A stretch of DNA of 64,000 nt from Lentzea aerocolonigenes (GTDB lineage Bacteria; Actinomycetota; Actinomycetes; Mycobacteriales; Pseudonocardiaceae). The stretch spans positions 1-64,000 of the forward strand of contig NZ_JYJG01000071.1 of the NCBI RefSeq assembly GCF_000955955.1. The letters are read 5' to 3'. Below the pieces are notes generated by a model. That model saw only the letters and a program-made list of their open reading frames with translations, had not been told where the DNA came from and ran no database searches. The translations under genes and the position numbers were made by a program. This document shows positions 8,840 to 17,612 of the stretch, in pieces. Within the stretch, counting starts at the first letter, position 1. Every line of letters starts with the position of its first letter.

Positions 8840-11800
8840 ATGTTGCGCGGGGTGGCGATTGGTGCTGCGCTCATTGTGGTTGCCGGGGGCGTTGGGGCCC
8901 CTTCGGCTGGGGCCGAGCGACTACCTTCCGGTGCGCCGCGTCTTGGTGTCCCGGTTCCCAGGGCGGTCACGTTGGTCACTGGTGATCGTGTTGTTCTGCA
9001 AGGTGATCAGGTCACGGTGGTGCCTGGGGGCGGGCGTGATGGGGTGTTGTTCCATCAGCGGGTCACGGCCAAGGGGCATGTTGAGGTCGTGCCGCAGGAT
9101 GCTGTGCCGTTGATCCGGAGTGGCAAGGTCGACAAGCGGTTGTTCGACGTCACCGGGTTGATCGAGCAAGGGCGGGATGACGGTAGCCGGGACACGTTGC
9201 CGTTGATCGTTGATCGGGTCGCCCAGGCGCCGGCCAAGAGTGCGCTGCGGAGCACCTGGGAAGGCATCAAGAGCGATCCGGGCATCGCGAAGGTGTGGTT
9301 GGACGGGCGGGTGAGGTTGCTGGATGCGGAGAGCTTCCAGCAGGTTGGGGCGCCCGCGGCGTGGGACTTGGGGTTCACCGGGCGTGGGGTCACCGTTGCC
9401 GTGCTGGATGGCGGGGTTGATGCGGACCATCCGGACTTGCGGGGGAAGGTGTTGGAGGCCAAGGACTTCACCGGGACCGGGGTGAAGGACACGTTCGGGC
9501 ACGGGACGCACGTTGCGGCGACTGTGGCTGGGGATGGGGCGTTTGGCGGGGTTGCGAAGGACGCTCGGTTGTTGGTGGGCAAGGTTTGTGCGGATGAGAC
9601 GTGTGACGAGTCGGCTGTCTTGGCGGCCATGGAGTGGGCTGCGCCGCGGGCTGGGGTGGTCAATCTCAGTCTTGGCGGTGGGGCGAGTGACGGCACGGAT
9701 CCCCTGTCCCTTGCCGTCGATCGTCTTTCCGCGCAGTTCGGGACGTTGTTCGTGGTGGCTGCCGGGAATGAGGGGGAGGACGGGGTCAGTTCGCCTGCGG
9801 CTGCCGATGCCGCGCTGGCGGTGGGGAGTGTCAGCAAGGCCGATCGGTTGAGCCGGTTTTCCAGTCGGGGGCCGCGGGTCGGGGACTTCGCGGTCAAGCC
9901 GGACGTGGTGGCGCCTGGGGAAGACATCGGGGCGGCGCGGGCGGCTGGGACGAGCATGGGGGAGCCGATTGACGCGTTGCACACTCGGGCGGACGGGACG
10001 TCCATGGCTGCGCCGCATGTGGCTGGGGCGGCTGCGTTGGTGAAGCAGGCGCATCCCGAGTGGGGTGGGGCGGAGTTGAAGGCGGTGCTCACCGGGAGCG
10101 CGAAGTCGATCGGGCGCGGTGTTTACGAGGAGGGCAGTGGGCGGCTTGATGTTGCCAGGGCTGTCGGGGCGCGGGTTGTTGCGAGCGCTTCGAGTTTGAG
10201 CTTCGGGGTGTTGAGGTTTCCGCACACGCAGTTGCCGCCGATCACCAAGAAGCTGAGTTATCGCAACGGGTCGGCGCAGGCGATCACCATGCCGATCAGC
10301 GTCGACAACGCGGCGGTCGAGGTGAGTGCCTCGGAGATCGTGGTGCCTGGCAACGGATCTGTGGACGTTGAGGTGACGTTGGATCCGGCGAAGGTCGCGG
10401 TGGGGTCTGGTGGGGCGCGGATCACGGCTGGGGGCGTGGTCACGGCTGTCGGGTTCACGGCTGAGGCTGAGATGTACGAGCTGACTGTGCTGACGGTGGG
10501 GCGGGATGGGAAGCCGTCGGATGCCGAGGTCAGTGCGCTCGAGTTGGACAGCGGGGAGAGCGTGGACTTCGCGCAGCCGGTTGGCGGGGTGACGAAGTTG
10601 CGGCTGTTGAAGGGGAACTACTCGGTGGACGCGTTGGTGCACGGGGAGTCGGAGCACACGTGGGCCAGCACCGGGAAGATCAGTGTGGACAAGGCCACGA
10701 CGGTCACGATCGATGCGCGGCAAGGGAAAGAGGTCGGGGCGCGGTTCGATCGGGCGGTTGGGAGGAAGTACGTCGGGCTTGACGCGGTGTACCAGGCAGG
10801 GGGTGGCCGGGTGCAGACCGGGGTGTCGTCCAAGACTGACGATGCGTTCTTCGCGGTGCCGGTGAAGGCGGATGCGGCGTATTTCAGCTTCGGCACGTTC
10901 CAGGTGTGGGGTGGTGGCGGGCACGAGTACTTCGTGGCGGCGCCCCATGCCGGAGAGATTCCCGTCGAGCTGAAGCCTCGGGTTCGGGATCGCGAGCTGT
11001 ACGGGGAGAAGGTGCGGTACCGGGCGCAAGGGGCACCGGCCATCGGGTCGCGGTCGTCCACGCCGTTCTACGTGAAGGGACAGGCGGTGACGTTCGGGGT
11101 GGCGCTGGACCTGCCGATTCCGCAGCGGCGGGTGGAGCACTTCACCGGGCGGCCGGACGTCAAGTGGGTCATGGACTTCTTCCAGCGGCCGCTTTCGCAG
11201 CCCAGTCTCGGGTTTGACGGGCACATCAGTGCTGGGCGGCTGGTGTTTCCGGGTGGGAAGACGGGATCCAGGTCGTGGAACAGCGTGGTGGCGTCCACGG
11301 ATCTGAACTTGCGCGGGTTCCACGGGCTGGTGCGGTACGGGAACAACGGATGGGTGCAGCACTGGCCCTTCGCGCCTGGGGAGGCGGACGCGTCGGACGA
11401 GTTCGTGTTCGGGGCGCCATATGTGCGGGCGCGCACGAAGCTGTCCACTGTGGACGGAGAGGTGCTCGCCGAGAGTCCTGGGGTGTTCGCGAACTTCTCC
11501 GGGTTGCCTGAGGTGGAGGCGCGGTACGTGCTGGACGTCGAGGCGACGCGCAGCCCCAAATGGACGCCGTTCGCGCCGAAGGTGTCGGCGAGGTTCGAGT
11601 TCAAGTCGGCCCAGACGGACGGGAACGTCTACCTGCCGGTGCCCACGGTGCGGATTTCCGGGGCGTTCGACGACCTGAACCGGGCTCCTGCCGGGTGCCG
11701 GGTGTTCCCGGTGGACGTGAGCGTGGTGCCGCAGACGGGATCGGTCGGGGCGGCTGAGGTGAAGAGCGTGACGGTGCAGGCGTCGGTGGACGACGGGGCG

Positions 11801-11971
11801 ACGTGGCGGAGTGTGCCTGTGGTGGGTTCCAAGGCGCGGTGGAAGGCGTTGGTCGCGCATCCCGGTGGGGCCGAGTTCGTGTCGCTCAAAGTGAAGGCGG
11901 TGGATGCGGCGGGTAACTCCGTGGAGCAGACGACCATGCGCGCTTACGGGATAAATCGCTCTCTGGGGTGA
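8840..11971 (+). CDS. Large secreted S8 subtilisin-family peptidase
   Basis: An extracellular serine protease of 1043 aa with a Sec signal peptide (~1-29, ending AGA). The catalytic triad is readable as Asp190 (AVLDGGVDADHPDL), His221 (GHGTHVAATVAG) and Ser388 (GTSMAAPHVAG). The ~550 residues after the protease domain are beta-rich modules with no motif I can name. GGGAGG precedes the ATG at 8840, which decides this start over one 60 bp upstream. Codon use is odd for the window: many GGG (Gly), GTT/GTG (Val) and TTG (Leu), against GGC/GTC/CTG in neighbours. Likely degrades external protein, with accessory domains for substrate binding. Confidence 0.9.
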   Translation: MLRGVAIGAALIVVAGGVGAPSAGAERLPSGAPRLGVPVPRAVTLVTGDRVVLQGDQVTVVPGGGRDGVLFHQRVTAKGHVEVVPQDAVPLIRSGKVDKRLFDVTGLIEQGRDDGSRDTLPLIVDRVAQAPAKSALRSTWEGIKSDPGIAKVWLDGRVRLLDAESFQQVGAPAAWDLGFTGRGVTVAVLDGGVDADHPDLRGKVLEAKDFTGTGVKDTFGHGTHVAATVAGDGAFGGVAKDARLLVGKVCADETCDESAVLAAMEWAAPRAGVVNLSLGGGASDGTDPLSLAVDRLSAQFGTLFVVAAGNEGEDGVSSPAAADAALAVGSVSKADRLSRFSSRGPRVGDFAVKPDVVAPGEDIGAARAAGTSMGEPIDALHTRADGTSMAAPHVAGAAALVKQAHPEWGGAELKAVLTGSAKSIGRGVYEEGSGRLDVARAVGARVVASASSLSFGVLRFPHTQLPPITKKLSYRNGSAQAITMPISVDNAAVEVSASEIVVPGNGSVDVEVTLDPAKVAVGSGGARITAGGVVTAVGFTAEAEMYELTVLTVGRDGKPSDAEVSALELDSGESVDFAQPVGGVTKLRLLKGNYSVDALVHGESEHTWASTGKISVDKATTVTIDARQGKEVGARFDRAVGRKYVGLDAVYQAGGGRVQTGVSSKTDDAFFAVPVKADAAYFSFGTFQVWGGGGHEYFVAAPHAGEIPVELKPRVRDRELYGEKVRYRAQGAPAIGSRSSTPFYVKGQAVTFGVALDLPIPQRRVEHFTGRPDVKWVMDFFQRPLSQPSLGFDGHISAGRLVFPGGKTGSRSWNSVVASTDLNLRGFHGLVRYGNNGWVQHWPFAPGEADASDEFVFGAPYVRARTKLSTVDGEVLAESPGVFANFSGLPEVEARYVLDVEATRSPKWTPFAPKVSARFEFKSAQTDGNVYLPVPTVRISGAFDDLNRAPAGCRVFPVDVSVVPQTGSVGAAEVKSVTVQASVDDGATWRSVPVVGSKARWKALVAHPGGAEFVSLKVKAVDAAGNSVEQTTMRAYGINRSLG

Positions 11972-12021
11972 GATGTCGGCTGACAGCTTTCGTCACGGCG
12001 CGGGACGGCAATGATCTCGGG

Positions 12022-12453
12022 GTGGATGTGGACTCCCACCTCGCCGCGGTGGAGCAGGCTCTGATCGCGATGCGGCGCAGTCAGTCACGCCGAGCGCTTG
12101 CCGAGCTGGCCGTACCGGCCTTTGACGTGCTCGATGTCGTGGAGACGGCTGAGCGGACCGGCACGCAGGCGACGGTGTCCAGTGTGGCCTCGGCGTTGCA
12201 CGTGGATCAGCCGCGCGCCAGCAAACTCGTCACGAGCGCGGTGGATTCCGGGCTGGTGTCGCGAGTCGCGGACAAGGCGGACGGGCGGCGCGTGCTGCTC
12301 GTCCGCACGCCGCGGGGGCGTGCGACGTCGGCTGAGCTGCACCGGGCGCGGCAGGCGGCGTGCGCGTCGGCGATGGACGGCTGGACCGACGAGGAACGGG
12401 TGGCGTTCGCCGAGTTGCTCACGCGTTTCGTCTCGGTGTTCGGCGCGCGATAA
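12022..12453 (+). CDS. MarR family transcriptional regulator
   Basis: A winged-helix regulator of 143 aa. Recognisable parts are the dimerisation helices (SHLAAVEQALIAMRRSQSRR), the HTH (ATVSSVASALHVDQPRASKL), the wing (RVADKADGRRVLLVRTPRG) and a C-terminal helix. MarR proteins bind as dimers and usually respond to phenolic or oxidant ligands. No ligand or target is evident. The frame opens at a GTG at 11968 overlapping the peptidase stop (GTGA); I prefer GTG at 12022, where family similarity starts, but coupling to the peptidase is possible. MmcQ follows 8 bp later. Confidence 0.8.
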   Translation: MDVDSHLAAVEQALIAMRRSQSRRALAELAVPAFDVLDVVETAERTGTQATVSSVASALHVDQPRASKLVTSAVDSGLVSRVADKADGRRVLLVRTPRGRATSAELHRARQAACASAMDGWTDEERVAFAELLTRFVSVFGAR

Positions 12454-12460
12454 TCCCGTC

Positions 12461-12805
12461 GTGACACTGGACGAGCTGATCGCCTACTGCGCAGGGAAGC
12501 CGGGCGCGGAGGAGACGTATCCGTGGGGCGACGCCGAGCTGGTGTGCAAGGTGGGAGGCAAGGCGTTCGCGTTCGTCGGCCTCGACTCGCACACCGTCGG
12601 GCTCAAGTGCGGGGCGGACGCCGAGGCCGCCGCGCCGTGGCGGGACCGCTTTCCCGGCGACATCACGATCAGCGGCTACGTCGGCCGCTACGGCTGGAAC
12701 ACCATCGCGCTCAAGGGATCGGTGCCCGACGACGACCTGCTGGAGCTGGTCGACGGCTCCTACGAGGCCGTCGTCGCGCGGTTGCCGAAGCGGAAGCGGC
12801 CTTAG
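12461..12805 (+). CDS. MmcQ/YjbR family DNA-binding-fold protein
   Basis: A 114-aa protein of the MmcQ/YjbR (CyaY-like fold) family: TLDELIAYCAGKPGAEETYPWG, VGGKAFAFV, and the ending ISGYVGRYGWNTIALKG..LLELVDGSYEAVVARLPKR. Members are found widely as small stand-alone proteins; a DNA-binding role has been proposed and no enzyme activity is known. GATAAT lies 6 nt before the GTG, so although it sits 8 bp behind the MarR gene it probably has its own leaderless promoter. The 3' end overlaps the convergent VOC gene by 4 bp. Confidence 0.85.
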   Translation: MTLDELIAYCAGKPGAEETYPWGDAELVCKVGGKAFAFVGLDSHTVGLKCGADAEAAAPWRDRFPGDITISGYVGRYGWNTIALKGSVPDDDLLELVDGSYEAVVARLPKRKRP

Positions 12806-13182
12806 CCCTCTTCCGGCTGCAGGATGCCGAAGATGTTGCCCTCGGTGTCCTTGTAGTAGGCGAGCAGGCCGACGCCGGGCATCTTGTCCTTGGGCAGCGC
12901 GACCGTGCCGCCGTTGACCTCGATGGCGGCGATGGTGGCGTCGATGTCCACCACGCTCGTCGTCATGACGAAGCCGTTGACGGGCGCGTCGGGCGCCGGG
13001 TCGGGGCCGCGGCGGGGAAGCAGTCCGCCGTTGACGCCGGGCTGGTCGTCGTCGCCGGTGGTGATGATCCAGTAGGGGATGTCGCCCCACTGGTCGATCT
13101 TCCAGCCGAAGACGGACGAGTAGAAGTTCCGCGCTCGCTCGGGATCTGCGGCGTGGATCTCGAAGTGCACAGGACGTGACAT
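12802..13182 (-). CDS. VOC family (glyoxalase-fold) protein
   Basis: A 126-aa vicinal-oxygen-chelate protein: HFEIHAADPERARNFYSSVFGW, a central strand ITTGDDDQPGVNGGL and the ending YYKDTEGNIFGILQPEEG with the usual metal-ligand Glu. Such stand-alone VOC proteins include glyoxalases, dioxygenases and resistance proteins; the substrate cannot be read here. ATG at 13182 lies 8 nt after TAGCGT. It is divergent from a second VOC gene (starts 57 bp apart), though the two proteins are not close relatives. Confidence 0.85.
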   Translation of the reverse strand: MSRPVHFEIHAADPERARNFYSSVFGWKIDQWGDIPYWIITTGDDDQPGVNGGLLPRRGPDPAPDAPVNGFVMTTSVVDIDATIAAIEVNGGTVALPKDKMPGVGLLAYYKDTEGNIFGILQPEEG

Positions 13183-13200
13183 GAGACGGCACGCTACTCC

Positions 13201-13238
13201 GGACACTGGTTGTCCGCATTGGGTTCTACGGTGCGCTC
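13201..13238 (+). promoter_or_regulatory. GGACAsTGGTTGTCCGC promoter element, copy 1
   Basis: GGACACTGGTTGTCCGC at 13201-13217 contains the inverted repeat GGACA-N5-TGTCC. TTGTCCG (13210-13216), a 10-nt spacer and TACGGT (13227-13232) follow the geometry of the uvrB promoter, with ATG 6 nt later. The element recurs at 49950-49966 with 16 of 17 bases identical and the same spacing. Confidence 0.55.
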
Positions 13239-13637
13239 ATGGCAATCGGAATCCAGGTGACGATGGACGCGGCGGACCCCGCGAAGCTGGCCGAGTTCTG
13301 GGCGGAGGCACTCGGTTACGTGGTGCAGCCGCCACCTCCCGGCTTCGACTCGTGGGAGGCGTTCGCCGAGGCGAACAACATCCCGGCGGACAGGTGGAAC
13401 GACTACTCGGCGATCATCGATCCCGCCGGCTCGGGCCCGCGGTTCTTCTTCCAGCGCGTGCCGGAGGGCAAGACGGCCAAGAACCGCGTCCACCTCGACG
13501 TGAACGCGGGTCTCGAGGCCGTTGATCGGCTCGTTGCCCTCGGGGCGACCAAGGTCCAGGAGTTCGACCAGCGGCCGATGGGCCACTGGGTCGTCATGCT
13601 CGACCCCGAAGGCAACGAGTTCTGCGTGCAGGCCTAG
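13239..13637 (+). CDS. VOC family protein, glyoxalase-like domain
   Basis: A 132-aa protein: MAIGIQVTMDAADPAKLAEF, ALGYVVQPPPPGFDSW, RFFFQRVPEGKTAKNRVHLD and the ending VVMLDPEGNEFCVQA. This is the actinobacterial glyoxalase-like subgroup with a DPEGNEFC C terminus. The substrate is unknown. Transcription probably starts at the ATG from the element at 13201-13238, shared with the DinB-family gene at 49989; both could be in one stress regulon. Confidence 0.85.
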   Translation: MAIGIQVTMDAADPAKLAEFWAEALGYVVQPPPPGFDSWEAFAEANNIPADRWNDYSAIIDPAGSGPRFFFQRVPEGKTAKNRVHLDVNAGLEAVDRLVALGATKVQEFDQRPMGHWVVMLDPEGNEFCVQA

Positions 13638-13664
13638 CGGCGCGACCCAGAACGTGCCACGCCA

Positions 13665-14591
13665 CTAGCTGGTGATGTCCTTGTTCTTGAACTGACGTGC
13701 CGCGAGCAACGTGAAGATGCCGCCGTAGACGAGCGCGGAGAACGTTCCCCGCGTCATCTCGGACCAGTCCACATCGGTCGAGAGCAGGTCGGCCCACGCC
13801 ATCGAGTAGTGCGTCGGCAGGTAGTTGCGCAGATCCTCGAGCGGCTGAATCTGGTCGAGGATCTGCGACACGATCGACACCAGCACCGTGCCGCCGACCG
13901 CGCCGAGCGGTGCGTCGGTGGACACGGACAGGAACAGTGCCAGGCCCGCGACCCAGAACAGGTTGATCGCGATGTAGCAGACCGCGAGGCCCATGCCGAG
14001 CACGCCGTCCGCGAACGGCGCCGCCTCGCCGGTGGGGCTCACGACCTCGCCCGCGCCGTACCAGATGACGCCGACCGCGAGGGCGACCGCCGGGAGGAGT
14101 GCGAGGGCGAAGAAGCTGAGCAGGCCGGACGCGATGGCCTTCTGGCGGAGCAGGCGGTGGCGCGGGATCGGTGCGGCCAGCAGATATTTGAGGCTCGACC
14201 AACTCGCTTCGGACGCGATCGTGTCGCCGAAGAACAGCGCCACGATCATCGGCAGCAGGAAGCTGCCGCTCACGAACAGCGTGAGCACCACGAAGTTGAT
14301 ACCGCTTGCCGTCGCGAGGTCCACGAAACCGCCGCTGCGCCGGTTCGGGTCGGACTGACCGATCTCGAAGCTCAGGGCGAGGATGAACGGCAGCAGCACC
14401 AGGAAGCCGAGGACGAGCTGGGTGCGTCGTCGCCGGATCTGTCGCTGGATTTCGACGCGGATCCTGAGTGTTCTCCGGGCTTTGTAGCCGGCTGCCGAGC
14501 CGTCCGGGGCCACCTCGGTGTGCTGGTGGGCGGCGGCTTCGGTGAGCTCGGTGAGCGCGCCGGGGTCGGTGTGGACGTCGTGTTCGTTCAC
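13665..14591 (-). CDS. ABC-2 type transporter permease
   Basis: Membrane subunit (308 aa) of the ABC exporter whose ATPase is encoded just upstream on the same strand. An N-terminal cytoplasmic stretch is followed by about six hydrophobic segments (LVLGFLVLLPFILAL, GINFVVLTLFVSGSFLLP, GLLSFFALALLPAVALAVG and others). The loop ASWSSLKYLLAAPIPRHRLL is typical of ABC-2 permeases that move antibiotics, polymers or lipids. The GTG start has a near-perfect Shine-Dalgarno (AGGAGGT on the minus strand, ~14597-14603). The start overlaps the stop of a small reading frame as GTGA. Confidence 0.88.
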   Translation of the reverse strand: MNEHDVHTDPGALTELTEAAAHQHTEVAPDGSAAGYKARRTLRIRVEIQRQIRRRRTQLVLGFLVLLPFILALSFEIGQSDPNRRSGGFVDLATASGINFVVLTLFVSGSFLLPMIVALFFGDTIASEASWSSLKYLLAAPIPRHRLLRQKAIASGLLSFFALALLPAVALAVGVIWYGAGEVVSPTGEAAPFADGVLGMGLAVCYIAINLFWVAGLALFLSVSTDAPLGAVGGTVLVSIVSQILDQIQPLEDLRNYLPTHYSMAWADLLSTDVDWSEMTRGTFSALVYGGIFTLLAARQFKNKDITS

Positions 14592-14794
14592 CGGTCCACC
14601 TCCTGCCGTGGTGCTTTGGTGCGGTTCGGGTTCGCCAGACCGGAGCGCCCGAAATTGTCGGTGCCGGCTGGGATAATTGAGTCAAGGGGTCCCCCTTCGC
14701 CGGCGAGCAGCGTGCGCTCGCTCGACGAGGGGACCTCTGCCTCGGCTTGGGCGTTCGTCGTCGCGGACGCCGCTGCCATCAGGAAGTCATTCAC
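14588..14794 (-). CDS. Possible small ORF coupled between ABC ATPase and permease
   Basis: A 68-aa frame (GTG at 14794; ATG at 14779 would give 63 aa) overlaps the end of the hydrolase-ATPase gene by 8 bp and the permease start by 4 bp, an arrangement typical of translational coupling. The product is polar, rich in Ala, Glu, Ser and Pro, and has no membrane segment or known domain. GC at third positions is good in the first half and weaker in the second. It could be a real small subunit or peptide, or a spacer that happens to be open. Confidence 0.3.
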   Translation of the reverse strand: MNDFLMAAASATTNAQAEAEVPSSSERTLLAGEGGPLDSIIPAGTDNFGRSGLANPNRTKAPRQEVDR

Positions 14795-17612
14795 CGACCA
14801 GCTCCAAGAACGCGTCTTCCAGCCTGCGTCGCGGACCCGCCTGGTCCACCGCCACACCGGCCGCCACGAGAGCGGACAGTGCTGCGGCGCGCGGGACGCC
14901 GTTCATCGACGCGTGCACGGCGTCCTCGTCCTCGTGCACGTCGTGCACGCCTTCGAGGCCCCGCAGGACGTCGGCCGCCTTCGAGGGGGAGTCGACGCGG
15001 AACGTCGCCTCGCCGCCTCCCGCCGCGATGTCGGCCACCTCGCCCGCGGCGACGAGTTGGCCCTTGTGCATCACGACCACGTGCGAACAGGTCTGCTCGA
15101 CTTCGGCCAGCAGGTGCGACGACACCAGCACGGTGCGGCCGGCCGCGGCGTAGCGGCGCAGGACCTCGCGCATCTGGTGGATCTGGGGCGGGTCGAGGCC
15201 GTTGGTCGGCTCGTCCAGGATCAGCAGGTCCGGGAGGCCGAGCATCGCCTGGGCGATCGCGAGCCGCTGGCGCATGCCCTGGCTGTAGGTGCGCACGCGG
15301 CGGTTGACGGCGTCGCCGAGGCCCGCGATCTCCAGCGCCTCTTCGACGTGCGCCTCTTCGAGCGGCCGGCCCGTTGCCGCCCAGTACAACCGGAGGTTCG
15401 CGGCACCCGACAGGTGCGGCAGGAAGCCCGAACCCTCGACGAACGAACCGATGCGCGACAACACGGGCGCGCCGGGCGTCACCTTGTGGCCGAAGACCCG
15501 GATGTGGCCCTCGGACGGGTGGATCAGGCCCATCACCATGCGCAGTGTCGTGGTCTTGCCGGCGCCGTTCGGGCCGAGCAGACCCAGAACTTGGCCGTGC
15601 TCCACGCGGAACGAGAGATCGCGTACCGCCTTCAGACCACCGGGGTACGACTTGGTCAGGCCGGAGATGACCAGCGGCACCGACGAGAGCTCGGGATCCG
15701 AGTCGTGCGCGAGGCGGCGGCGGAACATCGCGATGATACCGGCACCGATCAGCACCAGCAGCGCGATCACGATGCCCCACAACGCGGCCACCGGGAAGCC
15801 GGTCGTCACGTTGCGTCCGGGCACCACGGGCACGGAGATCGAGTCGGACGCCAGCGAGATCCGGTACGCGGCAGGCTGTTCCGCGTTCGCGAACGCCTGG
15901 TCCGTCGTCGAGACGACCAGCGCCAGCTTGTGCTCGCTCTCGACGGGACGCACGGCAGGAGGCAGCGTCACGTTCACCTCGGCCGCGGAACCGTCCGGCG
16001 GCAGCGCCACGCGGAACGGCGCGACGACCGAGCCGGGCAGCACCCGCGTGCCGTCCGCCGAGACGTCGTACAGCTTGGCGAACAAGATGGCTTCACCAGA
16101 AGATTGATCACCACGAGCCACGCGCAGCCGGACTGTCGACGAACCGGTCAGCAGCAGCTGCGAGTCCAGCGGGTCCGAGGTGAACACCGCGGCCTGGCCC
16201 GGCAGGTCGATCGACAACCGCGACGAGATCGCCGACGAGCGCGACAGGGCGGAGCCGAGGCCGGGCAGGTTGGAGATCGCCGCCGGGTTGCCGCCCGCCG
16301 GGTTCACCGCGACCTGCTCGCGTCCGCTGAGCCGCACGGTCTTGCGCTCGGTGGCCGAACCGGAAAGCCCGGGGTACGAAGGCGCGACGACGGTCCGCAA
16401 CGAAGGCGTGCCGGACGAGCGGAACGCGCCCTGCACCGTGTACTCGAAGCCGGTGCCGGGGTCGTTTCCCTTGCCCTGCAGGTGGAAGGCCATCCAGTCG
16501 GCGATCTCACCACGCAGCGACGTGCCGGGGTTGCCGCCGTCGTGGCCACCCGCGTACCAGACCATCTTGACCTTGCCGCCGGCCGCGGCGATCTGGCGCG
16601 CGGTCGCGTCCGACTGGTCGAGGCCGAACAGGGTGTCCGCCTCGCCCTGCACCAGCATCGTCGGCTGCTTGATCTGGTCGGTCACCGCGACGGGGGACGA
16701 CTTGCGAAGCAGCTCAAGGGTTTGCTGCGACGCGCGGCCCGTCGTGGCGACCTCGGTGTAGGCGGCGCAGACCTCGGGCGTGAAGCGGCCGCACGCACCG
16801 AGAGCAGGCGTCGGAGGCTGACCCGCGGCACCGGAGTTGCCACCCGGTTGCTGAGCTGGTTGCTGGGACTCGGTCTGGCCCATCTCCGGCGCGTCACCCG
16901 TGGGCGACGAGAGGTCGATCGACGTCATGCCCGCCGAGAAGAAGATGCCCGCCCACGACCGCTTGAAGACGCCGTCCTCGCCGAACGAGGTGGCCGCTGG
17001 GGTGGCGTCCGCACGCGGTGTCGCCGAAGCCGAGTTCGGCAGCAGCGCCTGCGCGAGGTCGTTGTAGGTGATGACCGGGACGATCGTGTCGACGCGCTTG
17101 TCGACACCGGCGAGCAGCAACGAGAGAGCGCCGCCGTACGAAGCGCCTGTCACGCCGACGCGGGGGTCGCCGGCGGAGTCCTTCTGCACCTCGTCACGGG
17201 TGCCGAGGAAGTCGAGCAGCTTCTGTGCGTCGCGGACCTCGCGGTCGATCGAGTTCAGCGCGATCTGGCCGGTGCTGCGGCCGAAACCGCGCGCGGACCA
17301 CGTCAGCACGACGAAGCCGCGCCGGGCGAACTCCTCGGCCTGGGTGTGCACGCTGCGGAGGCTGCCGCCGAAACCGTGCGCGAGCATGATCGCGGGCGCG
17401 GGCGTCTGCTGGGGGAGGTAAAGACGCGTCTCGATCGTCACCGTCTGAGTGCTGTCAGGGCTCTCAGGTGCGTCGATTTTCGCTTCTTTGTAGGGAACGG
17501 CCACGGGGTCGTCCCCGGATCGAGTGAAGTACACGCCGCCTGCGACGAGGGCGAGGACCACGATCAATGCGGGGATCGTCCACCTGCCGCGAAGGCGGGA
17601 GAGGCGGGACAC
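14787..17612 (-). CDS. Alpha/beta hydrolase (X-Pro/CocE type) fused to ABC transporter ATPase
   Basis: A 941-aa fusion. A membrane segment (~12-30) leads into a large hydrolase domain: oxyanion region AHGFGGS, nucleophile elbow GASYGG (Ser158), then QGEADTLFG and YAGGHDGG supplying likely Asp and His. A beta-rich X-Pro dipeptidyl-peptidase C-terminal-type domain follows, then a second membrane segment (~603-627). Residues ~650-941 are an ABC ATPase with Walker A GPNGAGKTT (~677), the signature variant YSQGMRQRL and Walker B LLILDEP. Predicted topology puts the hydrolase outside and the ATPase inside. The permease follows on the same strand. The cargo is unknown; processing on export is an inference. 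Confidence 0.88.
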   Translation of the reverse strand: MSRLSRLRGRWTIPALIVVLALVAGGVYFTRSGDDPVAVPYKEAKIDAPESPDSTQTVTIETRLYLPQQTPAPAIMLAHGFGGSLRSVHTQAEEFARRGFVVLTWSARGFGRSTGQIALNSIDREVRDAQKLLDFLGTRDEVQKDSAGDPRVGVTGASYGGALSLLLAGVDKRVDTIVPVITYNDLAQALLPNSASATPRADATPAATSFGEDGVFKRSWAGIFFSAGMTSIDLSSPTGDAPEMGQTESQQPAQQPGGNSGAAGQPPTPALGACGRFTPEVCAAYTEVATTGRASQQTLELLRKSSPVAVTDQIKQPTMLVQGEADTLFGLDQSDATARQIAAAGGKVKMVWYAGGHDGGNPGTSLRGEIADWMAFHLQGKGNDPGTGFEYTVQGAFRSSGTPSLRTVVAPSYPGLSGSATERKTVRLSGREQVAVNPAGGNPAAISNLPGLGSALSRSSAISSRLSIDLPGQAAVFTSDPLDSQLLLTGSSTVRLRVARGDQSSGEAILFAKLYDVSADGTRVLPGSVVAPFRVALPPDGSAAEVNVTLPPAVRPVESEHKLALVVSTTDQAFANAEQPAAYRISLASDSISVPVVPGRNVTTGFPVAALWGIVIALLVLIGAGIIAMFRRRLAHDSDPELSSVPLVISGLTKSYPGGLKAVRDLSFRVEHGQVLGLLGPNGAGKTTTLRMVMGLIHPSEGHIRVFGHKVTPGAPVLSRIGSFVEGSGFLPHLSGAANLRLYWAATGRPLEEAHVEEALEIAGLGDAVNRRVRTYSQGMRQRLAIAQAMLGLPDLLILDEPTNGLDPPQIHQMREVLRRYAAAGRTVLVSSHLLAEVEQTCSHVVVMHKGQLVAAGEVADIAAGGGEATFRVDSPSKAADVLRGLEGVHDVHEDEDAVHASMNGVPRAAALSALVAAGVAVDQAGPRRRLEDAFLELVGE

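Noticed and set aside
8921..11860. 979-codon minus-strand frame opposite the subtilisin gene
   Set aside because: Arg/Pro/His-rich shadow; the catalytic triad and signal peptide are on the plus strand.
14592..14786. TTGACT on the minus strand as an internal promoter for the ABC permease
   Set aside because: No suitable -10 box at 16-18 bp; the permease has a strong ribosome site and is more simply co-transcribed with the ATPase gene.
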